From Pseudomonas sp. AFG_SD02_1510_Pfu_092 (lineage in GTDB: Bacteria; Pseudomonadota; Gammaproteobacteria; Pseudomonadales; Pseudomonadaceae), in contig NZ_PUQD01000005.1 in assembly GCF_003331055.1 (NCBI RefSeq), forward strand, positions 62,001-126,000: a stretch of 64,000 nt of DNA. The letters run 5' to 3'. The translations under genes and the position numbers were made by a program. Numbering within the stretch: position 1 is the first letter of the stretch; the number at the start of each line of letters is the position of its first letter. A model generated the notes under the pieces. The model saw nothing but the letters and a program-made list of their open reading frames with translations. It did no database searches and was not told the origin of the DNA. This document shows, piece after piece, positions 21,455 through 30,746 of the stretch.

Positions 21455-22987
21455 TCAATTGTTCAGGGCCGCGCCGGCAGCACGGGGCTGCGGCGCGGGC
21501 GAGGATTTCAGCAGGGCGGCGGCGCGGGCGATGTCCGGGGCCAGCCAGCGGTCTTCGAGGTACGCCGGCACCTGCTCACGGAGCAAGCGCCAGGCGGCGT
21601 CGGTGCCAGCGCCGAAACGCTGGCCCTGGAAAAATTCGAACGCCTGGGCGGCCAGCAGGTACTCGATCGCCAGAATCTGGAAGCAGTTCTCCAGCACCTG
21701 GTGCAGCTTCAGCGCGGCGTTGGTACCCAGGCTCAGGTGGTCTTCCTGCAAGCCGGAGGTGACGTAGTTGTCGAGCACCGCCGGTTGCGCCAGCTGGCGG
21801 TTCTGCGCGCACAGCGAGGCAGCGACGTACTGGGCGATCATCATCCCGGAGTTCACCCCAGGGTTGCTGACCAGAAACGCCGGCAGGCCGCTGACCAGCG
21901 GGTTGACCAGGCGGTCCAGGCGGCGCTCGGCAATCGCGCCGATCTCGGCCATGGCAATCGCCAGCAGGTCGGCCGCCATGGCCACCGACTGGCCGTGCGG
22001 GTTGGCCTGGGAGACCACCCGGAAGTCATCCGGTGTGCCCAGCAGCAGCGGGTTGTCGTTGGCGCCGTTGAGCTCGGCCTCGATCTGCTTCTGCACATGC
22101 GCCAGCTGGTCGCGGGCGGCGCCGTGCACCTGCGGGATCGAGCGAATGCTCAGGGCGTCCTGGGTACGCATGCCTTTGCTGGCGGCGATCACTTCGCTGT
22201 CGGCCAGCAACGCCCGCAGGTTATTGCCCACCACCTGCATGCCCGGGTGTGGCTTGAGGGCAATGATCTCGGCGTCGAAGGCGTCGATCTGGCCGCGCAG
22301 CGCTTCAAAGCTCATGGCGCCGATCACGTCGGCCCATTGCAGCAGCCGGCTGGCATCGTCCAGGGCCAGGCAGGCCAGCCCGGTCATGCAGGGCGTGCCA
22401 TTGACCAGGCACAGGCCGTCCTTGGCGCCCAGTTGTACCGGCGCCAGTCCTTCTTCGGCCAGGGCCTGGGCGGCATCGACAACCTGCCCACGGTAGCTGA
22501 CCTTGCCGATGCCCAGCAGGCACACGCCGACATGCGCCATGTGGGTCAGGTAGCCCACCGAACCCTGGGACGGCACCTGCGGGGTGATGCCGTGGTTGAG
22601 CAGTGCCAGCAACGCCTCGACCACGCTGCGCTGGATGCCGGACTTGCCGTGACTGTAGTTGCAGATGGCCGCGCAGATGATCGCCCGGGTCTGCTCGTCT
22701 GCCAGTGCCGGGCCGACGCCGCAGGCGTGGCTGAGCAAGGTGTTGCGCGACAGCTGGCTGAGCTGCTCGCCCTGCAGCGAGACATTGCACAGGGCGCCCA
22801 GCCCGGTGTTGACGCCATAGGCGCGTTCACCGCTGGCGACGATATGGCGGACGATCGCCTGGGCGTTGTCGATGCGTGCCCAGACCTGCGCTGCCAGCAC
22901 AAGGCGCGCGCCCTGGCGGGCGACTGCGGCAATGTCCTGCCAGCGCAGGGCTGCGCCGTCGAGGATCACCGTTTCGACCTGCGACAT
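21455..22987 (-). CDS. Histidine ammonia-lyase paralogue lacking the MIO tripeptide
   Basis: A 510-residue member of the aromatic amino-acid lyase family, clearly related to HutH along its length ([47 protein letters not shown]). The segment that should hold the Ala-Ser-Gly cofactor precursor reads [14 protein letters not shown] (residues about 142-155), so the motif is replaced and about three residues are missing. The HutH blocks QDPYSLR and GGNFHAEP read QDALSIR and QANPHGQS, so the catalytic Tyr and Phe positions are also lost. It is probably not a standard lyase. The reading frame is intact. The ATG at 22987 has AGAGG just upstream; an ATG at 22999 would overlap the hutV stop by ATGA. 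It may be the HutH1-like second copy seen in some pseudomonads; its role is unknown. Confidence 0.85.
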   Translation of the reverse strand: MSQVETVILDGAALRWQDIAAVARQGARLVLAAQVWARIDNAQAIVRHIVASGERAYGVNTGLGALCNVSLQGEQLSQLSRNTLLSHACGVGPALADEQTRAIICAAICNYSHGKSGIQRSVVEALLALLNHGITPQVPSQGSVGYLTHMAHVGVCLLGIGKVSYRGQVVDAAQALAEEGLAPVQLGAKDGLCLVNGTPCMTGLACLALDDASRLLQWADVIGAMSFEALRGQIDAFDAEIIALKPHPGMQVVGNNLRALLADSEVIAASKGMRTQDALSIRSIPQVHGAARDQLAHVQKQIEAELNGANDNPLLLGTPDDFRVVSQANPHGQSVAMAADLLAIAMAEIGAIAERRLDRLVNPLVSGLPAFLVSNPGVNSGMMIAQYVAASLCAQNRQLAQPAVLDNYVTSGLQEDHLSLGTNAALKLHQVLENCFQILAIEYLLAAQAFEFFQGQRFGAGTDAAWRLLREQVPAYLEDRWLAPDIARAAALLKSSPAPQPRAAGAALNN

Positions 22988-22995
22988 GCTGCCTC

Positions 22996-23826
22996 TCATA
23001 CCGCGACCGCGCGGCGCTGGACGAAGCGGTCGACATATTCGTCGGCCGGGTCGTGGAGGATCTGGTGCGGCGTACCCACCTGGATCAGGCGGCCGTCCTT
23101 GAGGATGGCGATGCGGTTGCCGATGCGCACGGCTTCGTCCAGGTCGTGGGTGATGAACACGATGGTCTTGTGCAGGGTCTTCTGCAGCTCCAGCAGCTGA
23201 TCCTGCATTTCTGCGCGGATCAGCGGATCGAGGGCGCTGAACGCCTCGTCCATGAGGATGATGTCGGTATCCGCCGCCAGCGCCCGCGCCAGGCCAACGC
23301 GTTGGCGCATGCCGCCGGACAACTGGTGCGGGTACTTCTTCTCGTAGCCCTTCAGGCCCACGGTCTCGATCCATTGCTGGGCGCGCTCGGCGCACAGCTG
23401 CTTGCTCTCGCCGCGCACCTTCAGGCCGTAGGCGACGTTGTCCAGCACATTGCGGTGCGGCAACAGGCCGAAGCTCTGGAACACCATGCTGATCTTGCGC
23501 CGACGAAATTCGCGCAGGGCATCCATGTCGTACTGCAGGATGTCCTCGCCATCGACCAGGATCTGCCCACTGGTGGGGTCGATCAGGCGGTTGAAATGGC
23601 GTACCAGCGTCGACTTGCCAGAACCGGACAGGCCCATGATCACGAAGATCTCGCCGCTGCCGATGGACAACGACAGGTCGTTGACGCCGACCACGCAACC
23701 GGTCTGGGCCAGCACCTGGTCCTTGCCGTGGTTGTTGCGGATCAACTGCAGGGCTTCGCTGGCGCGGTCGCCGAAGATCTTGAAGACGTTTTTCACTTCG
23801 ATCTTGCTGATCGGCTGCATGCTCAT
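22996..23826 (-). CDS. hutV: Histidine-type ABC transporter ATP-binding protein (quaternary-amine family)
   Basis: ATPase of the glycine-betaine/proline/histidine uptake family (HutV/ProV/OpuAA). Walker [10 protein letters not shown], signature [15 protein letters not shown], Walker [15 protein letters not shown] and switch His in FITHDLDEA. The N-terminal stretch typical of this family ([18 protein letters not shown]) is present. 276 residues; it lacks the C-terminal CBS pair of ProV. Its ATG overlaps the hutW stop (ATGA). The neighbours hutX and hutW complete the transporter, though hutW is frameshifted. Confidence 0.88.
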   Translation of the reverse strand: MSMQPISKIEVKNVFKIFGDRASEALQLIRNNHGKDQVLAQTGCVVGVNDLSLSIGSGEIFVIMGLSGSGKSTLVRHFNRLIDPTSGQILVDGEDILQYDMDALREFRRRKISMVFQSFGLLPHRNVLDNVAYGLKVRGESKQLCAERAQQWIETVGLKGYEKKYPHQLSGGMRQRVGLARALAADTDIILMDEAFSALDPLIRAEMQDQLLELQKTLHKTIVFITHDLDEAVRIGNRIAILKDGRLIQVGTPHQILHDPADEYVDRFVQRRAVAV

Positions 23827-24660
23827 TTGCTCACCTCATGGCGTGGCCGGCCATAGGCCTGGGTAATACGATCGATCACCACCGCGAGAATCACGATGGC
23901 CAGGCCTGCCTCGAGGCCACGGCCGACGTTGAGGGTCTGGATGCCGACCAGTACGTCCTCGCCCAAGCCCCGGGCACCGATCATCGAAGCGATCACCACC
24001 ATCGACAGGGCCATCATGGTGGTCTGGTTGATACCGGCCATGATGCTCGGCAGCGCCAGCGGCAACTGCACGCCGAACAGTTGCTGCCAACGGTTGGCGC
24101 CGAAGGCGTTCTTCGCCGTCCACCTGGCGGATGCCCAGGTCGGTCAGGCGGATCAATGGCGGCGCGGCGTAGATCACCGTGGCGAAGATCGCCGGCACCT
24201 TGCCCAGGCCGAACAGCATCAGCACCGGGATCAGGTACACGAAGCTGGGCATGGTCTGCATGATGTCCAGCAACGGCATCAGCACCGCGCGCAAGCGGTT
24301 GCTGCGCGCCGACAGAATGCCCAGCGGGATGCCCACCAGCACCGAGATCAGCGTGGCCACCAGCATCAGCGCCAAGGTCTGCATCAGTTTGTCCCAGAGG
24401 CCGACGGCGCCCACCAGGAACAGCAAGCCGGTGATGACCAAGGTCGGTAGCACGCGCCGGGTGGCGTGCCAGGCGATCACGGCCACCACGCCGAGCATCA
24501 GCCACCAGGGCGTCGCCCGCAGCGCGCCTTCGAGGCTGACGATCGCCCACAGCAGGGTGTCGGAGATGTGCCGGAACACATCCCCATAGTTGGTCACCAG
24601 GGCGTCGACCCAGCCGTTGACCCAGTCGGCGATGGAGAATGTCAGGTTGTCAGGAAACAT
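23823..24660 (-). pseudogene. hutW: Histidine-type ABC transporter permease, frameshifted
   Basis: Permease of the OpuAB/ProW type. The first frame runs from the ATG at 24660 with several membrane helices (ALMLVATLISVLVGIPLGIL, FVYLIPVLMLFGLGKVP) to IRQVDGE. The homology then continues in another frame with [20 protein letters not shown] and ends normally at 23823, overlapping hutV. The break is near 24108-24118, around GACGGCGAAGAACGCC. Compared with ProW-type permeases about five residues of the cytoplasmic EAA coupling loop are missing as well, so a small deletion whose length is not a multiple of three fits best. Without repair the ABC importer cannot assemble. A sequencing error is possible but explains the missing residues less well. 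Confidence 0.85.
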
Positions 24661-24686
24661 AGGTTCCACTCATCAGCTGAGGACGC

Positions 24687-25655
24687 TCAGAGCGCCGCGT
24701 TGATCTTCTTGGCAGCCTCTTCGCTGACCCAGGCCTGCCAGACTTCAGGATGTTCCTTGAGGAACGCCTTGGCCAGCGCTGGCGATTCGATCCGGTCCTT
24801 GGCCATGCGCGCCAGGTTCTGGTTCAGCAGATCGATGGGCAGGTTGACCTTCTGCAGCACCGCGACCAGCTCTGGCGCCTCGTCGTGGAACGCCTTGGAA
24901 AGGCCGACCTTGATCGACACGGTCTTGTCCACACCGTCCTTTTCCTGCAGCTTGACCAGGTCGACCTGGCCCATCAGCGGAGTGGGTGTCCAGTAATAGA
25001 ACAGGATCGGCTCGCCGCGCTTGTAGCTCGACAGAACCGCAGCATCCAGTGCCGGGCCGGTGCCCGGGCGGAAGTTGGTGTAGCTGTTTTCCAGGCCGTA
25101 CTCCTTGAGCATCTTGGTGTTGTCGAGTTCGCAGGTCCAACCGGCCGGGCAGTTGTAGAAACGGCCCTTGGCAGGTTCTTCCTGGTCCTTGAACACGCTG
25201 GAATACTTGCCCAGGTCGGCCACGCTCTTGAGCTCTGGCGCCTTGGCTTCGAGCTTGCGCTTGGCGTCACCCTCGATCACGTAGCGCGGCACGTACCAGC
25301 CCTCCTCGGCGCCGACCACCGGCGCGCCGACACCGACCACCTTGCCGGCGGCCTCGGCCTTCTTCCAGACCTCGCTGCGGCCGACCCACTCTTCGGCGAA
25401 CACCTGGATGTCATTGGTGCCCAGGGCGTTTTCCATGGTGATGGAATTGCCAGGCAGGCTGTCGGTTTCGCAGCCGTAGCCGTTCTTCAATACAAACTGC
25501 ATCACATCGGTCAGCAGCATGCCGCTTTCCCAGTTCAGCCCGGCGAACTTCACCGGCTTGCCAGATTCGCACCAGCCGGCGGCCTGGCTGCTGCCGGCGG
25601 CGCCGAGCAGGCCGAGGGCGAACAGCGAGGCAAGCAAGGTCTTGTTGGTTTTCAT
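24687..25655 (-). CDS. hutX: Histidine-type ABC transporter substrate-binding protein (quaternary-amine family)
   Basis: Periplasmic binding protein of the OpuAC/ProX family, placed as HutX by operon context. The ATG at 25655 begins a signal peptide (MKTNKTLLASLFALGLLGAA, cleavage near SQA). The mature part shows family features such as VKFAGLNWESGMLLTDVMQF and the aromatic-rich LFYYWTPTPLM; 322 residues in all. A Cys pair (FYNCPAGWTCELD) could form a disulfide. It lies 119 bases after hutU and 26 bases before hutW. The substrate could also be a betaine-like compound; histidine is inferred from location. Confidence 0.88.
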   Translation of the reverse strand: MKTNKTLLASLFALGLLGAAGSSQAAGWCESGKPVKFAGLNWESGMLLTDVMQFVLKNGYGCETDSLPGNSITMENALGTNDIQVFAEEWVGRSEVWKKAEAAGKVVGVGAPVVGAEEGWYVPRYVIEGDAKRKLEAKAPELKSVADLGKYSSVFKDQEEPAKGRFYNCPAGWTCELDNTKMLKEYGLENSYTNFRPGTGPALDAAVLSSYKRGEPILFYYWTPTPLMGQVDLVKLQEKDGVDKTVSIKVGLSKAFHDEAPELVAVLQKVNLPIDLLNQNLARMAKDRIESPALAKAFLKEHPEVWQAWVSEEAAKKINAAL

Positions 25656-25774
25656 TGCGTGACGCTCCCAAACTTGAAAGTGGAAATCGGCAGTCCTTGC
25701 AAGAAAATGCTGCATCCAGGGGTTGCTGCGCGGGTGCCTCCATGAACGCCCGCGCAGCCACCACGGCTGGATTC

Positions 25775-27454
25775 TCAGCCGGTGATCATCGGCAGGTTCA
25801 GGCCCTGCTCTTTGGCGCAATCGATCGCAATCTGGTAGCCAGCATCGGCGTGGCGCATCACCCCGGTGGCGGGGTCGTTGGTCAGCACGCGGGCGATGCG
25901 CGCGGCGGCCTCGTCGGTACCGTCACACACAATGACCATGCCAGAGTGCTGCGAGAAGCCCATGCCCACGCCACCGCCGTGGTGCAGCGAAACCCAGGTG
26001 GCGCCGCTGGCGGTGTTCAGCAGGGCGTTCAGCAGCGGCCAGTCGGACACCGCGTCCGAGCCGTCCTGCATGGCTTCGGTCTCGCGGTTGGGGCTGGAGA
26101 CCGAGCCGGAGTCGAGGTGGTCGCGGCCAATCACGATCGGCGCCGACAGCTCGCCGCTGCGGACCATTTCGTTGAATGCCAGGCCCAGCTTGGCACGCAG
26201 GCCCAGGCCTACCCAGCAGATTCGGGCCGGCAGGCCCTGGAAGCTGATGCGCTCGCGGGCCATGTCCAGCCAGCGGTGCAGGTGGGCGTCGTCCGGGATC
26301 AGTTCCTTGACCTTGGCGTCGGTCTTGTAGATGTCTTCGGCATCGCCGGACAGCGCGGCCCAGCGGAACGGGCCGATACCCCGGCAGAACAGCGGGCGGA
26401 TGTACGCCGGGACGAAGCCCGGGAAGTCGAAGGCATTGGCGACGCCCTCTTCCTTGGCCATCTGGCGAATGTTGTTGCCGTAGTCGAAGGTCGGTACGCC
26501 TTGCTTCTGGAAATCGAGCATGGCTTGCACGTGCACGGCCATGGACTGTTTGGCGGCCTTGACCACGGCGGCGGGTTCGGTCTGGGCGCGGTCGCGGTAC
26601 TGCTCCCAGGTCCAGCCGGCAGGCAGGTAGCCGTTCAGCGGGTCGTGGGCGCTGGTCTGGTCGGTGACCATGTCCGGGCGCACGCCGCGCTTGACCAGTT
26701 CCGGCAGGATTTCGGCGGCGTTGCCGTGCAGGGCGATGGAGATGGCCTTGCCTTCGGCAGTGTATTTGGCGATGCGCGCCAGGGCGTCGTCGAGGTCGCT
26801 GGCCTGTTCATCGACGTAGCGGGTTTGCAGGCGGAAGTCGATGCGGCTCTGCTGGCATTCGATGTTCAGCGAGCAGGCGCCGGCCAAGGTCGCCGCCAGT
26901 GGCTGGGCGCCGCCCATGCCGCCCAGGCCGGCGGTGAGCACCCACTTGCCCTTGAGGCTGCCGCCATAGTGCTGGCGACCAGCTTCGACGAAGGTTTCAT
27001 AGGTGCCCTGGACGATGCCCTGGCTGCCGATGTAGATCCAGCTGCCGGCGGTCATCTGGCCGTACATGGCCAGGCCCTTGGCGTCCAGTTCGTTGAAGTG
27101 CTCCCAGTTGGCCCAGTGCGGCACCAGGTTGGAGTTGGCGATGAGCACGCGCGGGGCGTTGGCGTGGGTCTTGAACACGCCGACCGGTTTGCCCGACTGC
27201 ACCAGCAGGGTTTCATCGTCGTTCAGCTGGGTCAGGCTCTCGACGATCTTGTCGTAGCAGGCCCAGTTGCGCGCGGCGCGGCCGATGCCGCCGTACACCA
27301 CCAGTTCCTTCGGGTTTTCGGCAACCTGCGGGTCGAGGTTGTTCATCAGCATGCGCAGCGGCGCTTCAGTCAGCCAGCTCTTGGCGGTCAGCTTGTTGCC
27401 ACGCGGGGCGCGGATCTCGACGTCACGGAATTTGTTCAGCTTGTTGTCAGTCAC
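25775..27454 (-). CDS. hutU: Urocanate hydratase
   Basis: Second step of histidine degradation: urocanate plus water to imidazolonepropionate, with tightly bound NAD+. 559 residues, the usual size. The catalytic Cys is in [20 protein letters not shown], and the NAD-binding glycine stretch is [16 protein letters not shown]. The GTG start has GAGGAG upstream. It is the first gene of the long hut transcript, with its own promoter and HutC operator in the region before it. Confidence 0.97.
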   Translation of the reverse strand: MTDNKLNKFRDVEIRAPRGNKLTAKSWLTEAPLRMLMNNLDPQVAENPKELVVYGGIGRAARNWACYDKIVESLTQLNDDETLLVQSGKPVGVFKTHANAPRVLIANSNLVPHWANWEHFNELDAKGLAMYGQMTAGSWIYIGSQGIVQGTYETFVEAGRQHYGGSLKGKWVLTAGLGGMGGAQPLAATLAGACSLNIECQQSRIDFRLQTRYVDEQASDLDDALARIAKYTAEGKAISIALHGNAAEILPELVKRGVRPDMVTDQTSAHDPLNGYLPAGWTWEQYRDRAQTEPAAVVKAAKQSMAVHVQAMLDFQKQGVPTFDYGNNIRQMAKEEGVANAFDFPGFVPAYIRPLFCRGIGPFRWAALSGDAEDIYKTDAKVKELIPDDAHLHRWLDMARERISFQGLPARICWVGLGLRAKLGLAFNEMVRSGELSAPIVIGRDHLDSGSVSSPNRETEAMQDGSDAVSDWPLLNALLNTASGATWVSLHHGGGVGMGFSQHSGMVIVCDGTDEAAARIARVLTNDPATGVMRHADAGYQIAIDCAKEQGLNLPMITG

Positions 27455-27567
27455 GAAAAGTGCTCCTCGAGCGATCTATCCAAAACCCGACGCGATCGGC
27501 GGGCCAGTGGTGCGGTCGGTACAGCGCGAATGGGGACGGCCTATCCACTTTCGCGCACTTGGCTTTA

Positions 27568-27581
27568 CTTGTACATACAAG
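27568..27581. promoter_or_regulatory. HutC operator at hutU
   Basis: CTTGTACATACAAG: perfect 6-base arms (CTTGTA/TACAAG) around CA, containing the TGTA-N2-TACA core known for HutC in Pseudomonas. It lies 5 bases past the -12 element, over the expected start site, so a bound repressor should block initiation. Confidence 0.85.
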
Positions 27582-27585
27582 CATA

Positions 27586-27601
27586 TGCAATTGAACGGCC
27601 A
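27586..27601 (-). promoter_or_regulatory. Sigma-54 promoter of hutU
   Basis: On the minus strand TGGCCGTTCAATTGCA matches TGGC-N8-TTGCA with exact -24 GG/-12 GC spacing. It is followed by the HutC operator and then hutU. This fits known nitrogen/carbon control of hut through sigma-54. Confidence 0.75.
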
Positions 27602-27838
27602 AGTCGCTTCGCCGGGCATCCTTTTGGGTGCTGCCAGGGAAGTGCAGCCCACAGAGCGCAAGGCATCCAGGGGATTGAAAAAGCTGTGAGGGGGTCTGGC
27701 GAGAGGAATTCGAATCAGAAGGCATTGCGCCATCTTGGGGCATTCGGTAACAGGCCAGACCATTACGGGGCGTTACCGTGTAACTTTTACCAGGCCACAC
27801 GGCCCCTTCGCGTAACGGCGAAGGGCCGCCGGGGAACG

Positions 27839-28414
27839 TTACGAAAGCGCAGTCAGCTCGATGACACAGCAGCGCCCGAGCACCTCCACTTCCAGAAGGC
27901 GCTCGTTACCGCTCAGTTGCAGGCAGTCATACAACCCCAGCGCCGGCTGCAGCTGGCCATCGAGGCTCACCTGCAACTGCGCCTGGCCACTGAAGATCAG
28001 TACCGTGCTGGCGGCACTGAACAGCCGGCTGCCACCGTTGAACCACTGCAACCGCGCACGGTAACGCAGCGGTGCGTAGATCAGGTTGAAGTCGCGGATC
28101 GGCCCGCCCAGCAACGCGCAGTTCACCTGGCTTTCACCGCTGAACGCATAGGCGTCGAAGGGCACCAGTGGCCGGCTGGGCTGGCCATCCACGGTAAGGC
28201 GCATGCCATCCCCCTGCAGCACGGTGATGATGCGCTGGTACCCGGTGAAGGTAGAGAAGCCCCCGGAAGCCTCGATATCGGCAATCGACAGGCGCCAGCC
28301 GAAACCTTCGAGCCCGTCACCGGCGTCGCGGGTGATTTCCTCGGTGAACCCGCCACCGTTCTTCCACGGCATGCGTGGGTAGTCTTTGGCACGCAACCAT
28401 TGCAGCTGGCTCAT
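27839..28414 (-). CDS. hutD: HutD family protein
   Basis: HutD family, a cupin-like protein that in Pseudomonas limits hut expression; the mechanism is not settled. 191 residues from the ATG at 28414, which overlaps the hutC stop as ATGA, so hutC and hutD are translationally coupled. The family signature RMPWKNGGGFTEEI lies near the N-terminus, followed by GWRLSIADIEASGGFS. Longer readings upstream lie inside hutC. Confidence 0.92.
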   Translation of the reverse strand: MSQLQWLRAKDYPRMPWKNGGGFTEEITRDAGDGLEGFGWRLSIADIEASGGFSTFTGYQRIITVLQGDGMRLTVDGQPSRPLVPFDAYAFSGESQVNCALLGGPIRDFNLIYAPLRYRARLQWFNGGSRLFSAASTVLIFSGQAQLQVSLDGQLQPALGLYDCLQLSGNERLLEVEVLGRCCVIELTALS

Positions 28415-29157
28415 TTGCTGAAACGTCCTTCCAGGCGATGACGGGAACCGGGGTGGATCAGCCGCGCGGCCGTGACAGGCTGGCGACCGGACCAGGTGCG
28501 GCGGCGAATCAACAGGCACGGCTCACCCTGCTCGATCTGCAGGAGCCGGCATTCGTCGGGCTCGGCGAGGATGGCTTCGACGACATGCTCGCCTTCGGTC
28601 AGCGGCGCTACCTGGGACAGGTAGGCGTAGGGCGTCTGCACGGTGAAGTCCTGCTTGAGGTATTCCGGGGCGATCTGCGCATTGACGTAACGGTCTTCGA
28701 TTTGCACCGGTACGCCGTTTTCATAGTGCACGATCAACGAATGGAACACCCGCTGGCCTTCGCGCATGTCCAGGGCCAGAGCGCGTTCGGAGCCTGCGGC
28801 TTCCTCGGCCAGGGTAATCACCTGGCAGCTGTGCTGGTGGCCACGTGCGGCGATCTCGTCGGCGATATTGTTGACTTCGAACAGCGCCGAACGGGTCTTG
28901 GGCTCGGCGACGAAGGTGCCGACCCCCTGCATGCGCACCAACAGCCCTTCAGCGGTAAGCTCGCGCAACGCGCGGTTGATGGTCATGCGGCTGAAGCCCA
29001 GCTGGCTGACGAGCTCGCTTTCGGACGGCACGCGGTGGTGCGGCGGCCAGCTGCCATTCTCGATCTGCTGGACGATCATCTGCTTGACCCGGGCGTACAA
29101 CGGCGCCGGGCCCTCGCCCATTTGGGCTACCAGCGTGGAGACAGAAGGTGTCGGCAC
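28411..29157 (-). CDS. hutC: Histidine utilization repressor, GntR family
   Basis: Transcriptional repressor of the hut genes, relieved by urocanate. The N-terminal winged helix is clear (YARVKQMIVQQIENGSW, PSESELVSQLGFSRMTINRA, LRELTAEGLLVRMQGVGTF). A UTRA effector domain follows (YVNAQIAPEYLKQDF). I choose the GTG at 29157, with AAGGA nine bases upstream, giving 248 residues. It is divergent from hutF and shares the operator region with it, so autoregulation is likely. Confidence 0.94.
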   Translation of the reverse strand: MPTPSVSTLVAQMGEGPAPLYARVKQMIVQQIENGSWPPHHRVPSESELVSQLGFSRMTINRALRELTAEGLLVRMQGVGTFVAEPKTRSALFEVNNIADEIAARGHQHSCQVITLAEEAAGSERALALDMREGQRVFHSLIVHYENGVPVQIEDRYVNAQIAPEYLKQDFTVQTPYAYLSQVAPLTEGEHVVEAILAEPDECRLLQIEQGEPCLLIRRRTWSGRQPVTAARLIHPGSRHRLEGRFSK

Positions 29158-29222
29158 GGCGTTTGATCCTTGTGAGAATAGATTGACGGTAGCTTGCCGG
29201 AGTTTACCCGGCAGGCAAACGG

Positions 29223-29241
29223 CTGTATATGTATATACAAG
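29223..29241. promoter_or_regulatory. HutC operator between hutC and hutF
   Basis: CTGTATATGTATATACAAG contains TGTATATACA (TGTA-N2-TACA) and a right half TACAAG identical to the hutU operator; the left half is less perfect. It sits between the divergent starts of hutC (29157) and hutF (29265), so one site could control both. Confidence 0.75.
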
Positions 29242-29264
29242 CTGAACAATAACAGGACTGCGCA

Positions 29265-30629
29265 ATGCCCGCCTATTACGCCGAACGTGCCCTCCTGCCC
29301 ACCGGTTGGGCTCACCATGTCCGTTTCGAGGTCGCTGGCGATGGTTGCCTGTCGGCAATCGAAACGGATGCCAGTGCCGAAGGTGCCGAGCGCCTCGGCG
29401 GCCCTGTGCTGCCCGGCATGCCCAACCTGCACTCGCATGCCTTCCAGCGCGCGATGGCCGGCCTGGCGGAAGTCGCCGGCAACCCCAACGACAGTTTCTG
29501 GACCTGGCGAGACCTGATGTACCGCCTGGTCGGGCAGATCAGCCCGGAGCAGCTGCAGGTCATCGCTCGCCAGCTGTACATCGAAATGCTCAAGGCCGGC
29601 TACACCTCGGTGGCGGAATTCCACTACGTGCACCACGACCAGGCCGGCGAGGCCTACGCCGACCCGGCCGAACTGTCGCGCCGTATCAGCGCGGCCGCAG
29701 CCGACAGCGGCATTGGCCTGACCTTGCTGCCGGTGCTGTACAGCCATGCCGGGTTTGGCGGCCAGGCCCCGAACGACGGGCAGCGGCGCTTTATCAACTC
29801 CACCGAACAGTACCTGCAGCTGCAGGCGCAACTGGCGCCGCTGCTGGCGGCACAACCTGCGCAGCGCCTGGGCCTGTGCTTCCATTCGCTGCGTGCGGTT
29901 ACGCCGGCACAGATCGCCGCAGTGCTGGCGGCCAGCGACCCGCAATGCCCGGTGCATATCCACATTGCCGAGCAGCAGAAGGAAGTCGACGACTGCCTGG
30001 CCTGGAGCGGCCTGCGCCCGTTGCAGTGGCTGTACCAGCATGTGGATGTGGACCGGCGCTGGTGCCTGGTGCATGCCACCCATGCCGAGCCGGATGAAGT
30101 CACTGCCATGGCCCGCAGCGGCGCGGTAGCCGGGCTATGCCTGACTACCGAGGCCAACCTGGGCGACGGGATTTTCCCGGCGGTGGACTTTCTGGCCCAG
30201 GGCGGGCGCATGGGCATCGGTTCGGACAGCCATGTGTCGCTGAGCGTGGTCGAGGAGCTGCGCTGGCTGGAATATGGCCAGCGCCTGCGTGACCAACGGC
30301 GCAACCGCCTGTACCGCGGCGACCAGCCGATGGTCGGGCGTACGCTGTATGACGCTGCGCTGACGGGCGGCGCGCAGGCGCTGGGGCAGGCGGTCGGGGA
30401 ACTGGCCGTAGGCAAGCGCGCCGACTGGCTGGTGCTCGATGGGCACGACCCTTACATTGCCACGGCCGATGGCGATGCCATTCTCAACCGCTGGCTGTTT
30501 GCCGGGGGGGACCGCCAGGTGCGGGATGTGATGGTGAACGGGCAGTGGGTGGTGCGCCAGGGGCGGCATGCGCAGGAAGAGGAAAGCGGGCGGGCGTTTG
30601 CCGGGGTGCTGCGCCAGTTGCTGGGGTGA
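29265..30629 (+). CDS. hutF: Formimidoylglutamate deiminase
   Basis: Fourth step of the five-step pathway: N-formimino-L-glutamate to N-formyl-L-glutamate plus ammonia. Amidohydrolase superfamily, 454 residues. Metal ligands are seen in MPNLHSHAFQRAMAG, VHIHIAEQQKEVDDC, HATHAEPDE and IGSDSHVSLSVVEELRWLEY. The ATG has AGGA upstream. Divergent from hutC with a HutC operator between. HutG then finishes the pathway. Confidence 0.96.
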   Translation: MPAYYAERALLPTGWAHHVRFEVAGDGCLSAIETDASAEGAERLGGPVLPGMPNLHSHAFQRAMAGLAEVAGNPNDSFWTWRDLMYRLVGQISPEQLQVIARQLYIEMLKAGYTSVAEFHYVHHDQAGEAYADPAELSRRISAAAADSGIGLTLLPVLYSHAGFGGQAPNDGQRRFINSTEQYLQLQAQLAPLLAAQPAQRLGLCFHSLRAVTPAQIAAVLAASDPQCPVHIHIAEQQKEVDDCLAWSGLRPLQWLYQHVDVDRRWCLVHATHAEPDEVTAMARSGAVAGLCLTTEANLGDGIFPAVDFLAQGGRMGIGSDSHVSLSVVEELRWLEYGQRLRDQRRNRLYRGDQPMVGRTLYDAALTGGAQALGQAVGELAVGKRADWLVLDGHDPYIATADGDAILNRWLFAGGDRQVRDVMVNGQWVVRQGRHAQEEESGRAFAGVLRQLLG

Positions 30630-30650
30630 TCCGGCGCCTGTTCTATCGCA

Positions 30651-30703
30651 TTCGCGGTAAACCCGCTCCCACAGGTGCTGTGGGAGCGGGCGTGCCCGCG
30701 AAC
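30651..30703. repeat. REP pair (inverted), short loop
   Basis: Two inverted REP cores (TTCGCGGTAAACCCGCTCCC and GGGAGCGGGCGTGCCCGCGA) almost back to back, between convergent hutF and the lipocalin gene. Confidence 0.88.
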
Positions 30704-30746
30704 ACCGGCGAAGCCGGTGCCATACCCACAGTTGTCCTTGGAAAAC

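Larger units (their letters stand above)
27455..27838. other. hutD-hutU intergenic region with the hutU promoter
   Basis: 384 bases without a credible gene. It holds, on the minus strand, a sigma-54 type -24/-12 element (27586-27601) and a HutC operator (27568-27581). About 115 bases of leader lie between the operator and the hutU start. No clear riboswitch or other structure was seen in the leader. Confidence 0.7.

Noticed and set aside
22988..23698. N-terminal extension of the HAL paralogue into the hutV region
   Set aside because: The frame continues upstream but translates hutV out of frame into Arg/Pro-rich sequence; the ATG at 22987 has a ribosome site.
25655..28441. A 928-codon open frame on the plus strand across hutU
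   Set aside because: It is antisense to hutX, hutU and hutD, shows the low-complexity His/Gln/Gly/Val composition of a GC-rich shadow frame, and matches no family I know.
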